A DNA stretch of 64,000 nucleotides, from contig CM018695.1 of NCBI GenBank assembly GCA_009363875.1, positions 13,798,755 through 13,862,754 on the forward strand. The letters run 5' to 3'. Below are positions 62,528 to 64,000 of the stretch, piece by piece (position 1 is the stretch's first letter; each line of letters begins with the position of its first letter). This stretch comes from Mikania micrantha (lineage: Eukaryota; Streptophyta; Magnoliopsida; Asterales; Asteraceae). Both the position numbers and the translations under genes were made by a program. The notes beneath the pieces are model-generated. The model did no database searches. It had not been told where the DNA came from and saw nothing but the letters and a program-made list of their open reading frames with translations.

Positions 62528-64000
62528 GTTCTAATACAAAATCTCAATTCAACATTTATGGATTTGTGGAGACAGTTTTCATACAAGTTGTCTCCCCCAA
62601 ATCCACCACCAGCCTAGGCCTTAGCTTTTCCCTTGTCCATTCCTTTTGAAAATTTACCTGGCACATAACCCAAAATATATTTTCATTAAACATTCATCAA
62701 AGTTTTAATAATTGTTAGAACATAATTGATAGCTCAATGATTCTTATTTGAGAACCCATAATTATTCTACCCAGCGAACTACAATCATTCTTGAATAACA
62801 TCAATAAAATTAGTGAACTAAACAAAAAAATAAATAAACAAGTCACTGTCTTAATTAGGGTCACGTTCACCCTCTACCAGCCGGTCAACACAAGCCCCTA
62901 CAACCGATTGGTTAATCAACCCCCTAAATCGACACACATGCAAGGGCTCTGCTTGAGAGATAGGTGAAATATAACACTATGAGACTGAGAGTATATAGCT
63001 TTCATTAATCTGTTACAGAGTTGAAAAACATAATTGAAAAAAATATGTTTTCACAACTTGATAATAATAAGTATAATGAGTATATGGCAGCTTAAAGTAC
63101 ATTACAAAAATAGAGCATTGTAGAACTCACATGGTGTCTTCTCAATCTACTCTTTCTTAAGTAGATAACCATGCTTCAATTTGATATACACATGTATTTA
63201 TTCGTACTTTATTATTATAAGTGACATTAGTATCAATTACAATTCATCCTTTGATTATTTACAAACAAATGTTGTATGTAAATAAGTTAGGCATAATTTT
63301 AAAAATGTTGGTTTCATTTGCAATTACACCAAGTATAGTTTACACGTTCGCAATCATTTGCATTTGTTCATTCGCAAATATACCTCGTATAAATTGCTCA
63401 TTCGCACTCATCTATATTTGCTCTTTCACGAATATACTTGGTGTAGATTACCTATTCGTAATAACCTATCTGTTCGCAATCACACCAAGTATAGACTTGC
63501 TCATTCGCAATCATTTAACTTTGCTCATTCGCAAATGTTCTATGTATATTGCTAATTCACAAATATCCTAAATATAGATTACTCATTTGAAATCATCTAT
63601 ACTCATTGACAATTATACTAAGTATAGCTACTCATTCACAATCGTCTGATTTTTTTAACTTATACTTGTTTACTGTAATAGTATTGTCTTTGATTTTTTT
63701 CATAGTGCACTACTGCAGTTAAATTAGTTTCTTCTAATTAATTATGCCTAATTTCCTTCCTTTATGTTATTCTTTACAAATTTATCCATTTTCCCTATTT
63801 TCCCGTTTTTGCAAACTTTACAATTAATTATATAATATAATTTAACATAATTTCTTTCTTTGTTTCATCACAATTCATACATTTAAATTACATAATTTTC
63901 CGTGCTCTTTTGAAAGACATTACACCATTTTCCCCAAATCTTACATCTCTTTTCCTTTTTGATTTTCTCTTCATGTTCTTACTCTTCTTTGAAATATCAT
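62329..64000 (-). repeat. Element F 5' LTR, partial (cut by window edge)
   Basis: On + it starts TGTGGCACCCCCAAC next to the primer site and aligns with 54346-56330, except for the MITE, which is missing here. An uninterrupted (TA)n lies at about 62494-62525. The CATTCGCAA field is at 63240-63650. About 1.7 kb is in view, and another ~1 kb is expected beyond. Confidence 0.88.
62494..62525. repeat. (TA)n tract, empty site of the LTR F MITE
   Basis: An uninterrupted TA run between CAAACTTA and AAAGGTTCTAATAC. In the other LTR the matching run is split by the 191 bp MITE. Confidence 0.85.

Larger units (their letters stand above)
54346..64000 (-). mobile_element. Element F: minus-strand chromovirus, running off the right edge
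   Basis: Two copies of one LTR, one at 54346-57312 and one starting at 62329, enclose a minus-strand gag-PR-RT-RH-INT-chromodomain order with a primer site at 62314-62327. About 5 kb is internal. The 5' LTR is cut by the window edge, so the total length and target duplication cannot be read. Stops and frameshifts are spread through all domains. Confidence 0.88.

Overview
The window is plant nuclear DNA made almost entirely of transposable elements. I see no intact host gene, rRNA, tRNA or CRISPR array. Evidence for a flowering plant: Ty3/gypsy chromovirus and Ty1/copia Sirevirus-type polyproteins, methionine-initiator tRNA primer sites (TGGTATCAGAGC type), AT-rich spacers and TA-targeted MITEs. 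The mix of very long-LTR chromoviruses and a Sirevirus with an env-like gene resembles what I recall from daisy-family (Asteraceae) genomes. That placement is a guess, not a proof.

Layout. (A) 1-4574: 3' end of a decayed + strand chromovirus whose RT/RNase H is deleted, ending in a ~3.0 kb LTR. 4575-6176: unassigned, AT-rich, with one exon-like ORF on the minus strand. (B) 6177-45074: a 5'-truncated + strand chromovirus whose 3' LTR (8458-9201 plus 43454-45074) is split by a 34 kb insertion. (C) 9202-43448: that insertion, a minus-strand chromovirus with 4.1 kb LTRs at both ends and a near-matching 5 bp target duplication (TACAA/TACAG). Its pol is in 13363-16440 and its gag region (32305-39348) is scrambled with inverted LTR pieces of the same family. 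(D) 16441-32304: a + strand Sirevirus-like copia block inside C. It is a tandem array in the order pol, spacer, env-like, pol, spacer, env-like, PPT, LTR, with no LTR between the units, so that an env-like ORF runs in frame into the next unit's gag/pol region. 45075-50504: gene-poor AT-rich DNA with a perfect foldback MITE. (E) 50505-54345: a degraded, composite minus-strand copia. (F) 54346-64000 and beyond: a minus-strand chromovirus with 3' LTR 54346-57312 and 5' LTR starting at 62329. A 191 bp MITE sits in only one of its LTRs.

How the parts relate. The nesting gives an order of events: B inserted first, then C into the LTR of B, then D into C. F abuts or truncates the LTR of E, and a MITE entered the LTR of F later. 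Almost every reading frame carries stops and frameshifts, so none of the elements looks autonomous now. The longest open frame (21585-23057, 490 codons) is the env-like/gag-pol chimera. The most unusual structures are that chimera, the LTR-less tandem array, and the pair of inverted 4 kb LTRs only 2.7 kb apart (32553-36637 and 39349-43448), which could give hairpin transcripts.
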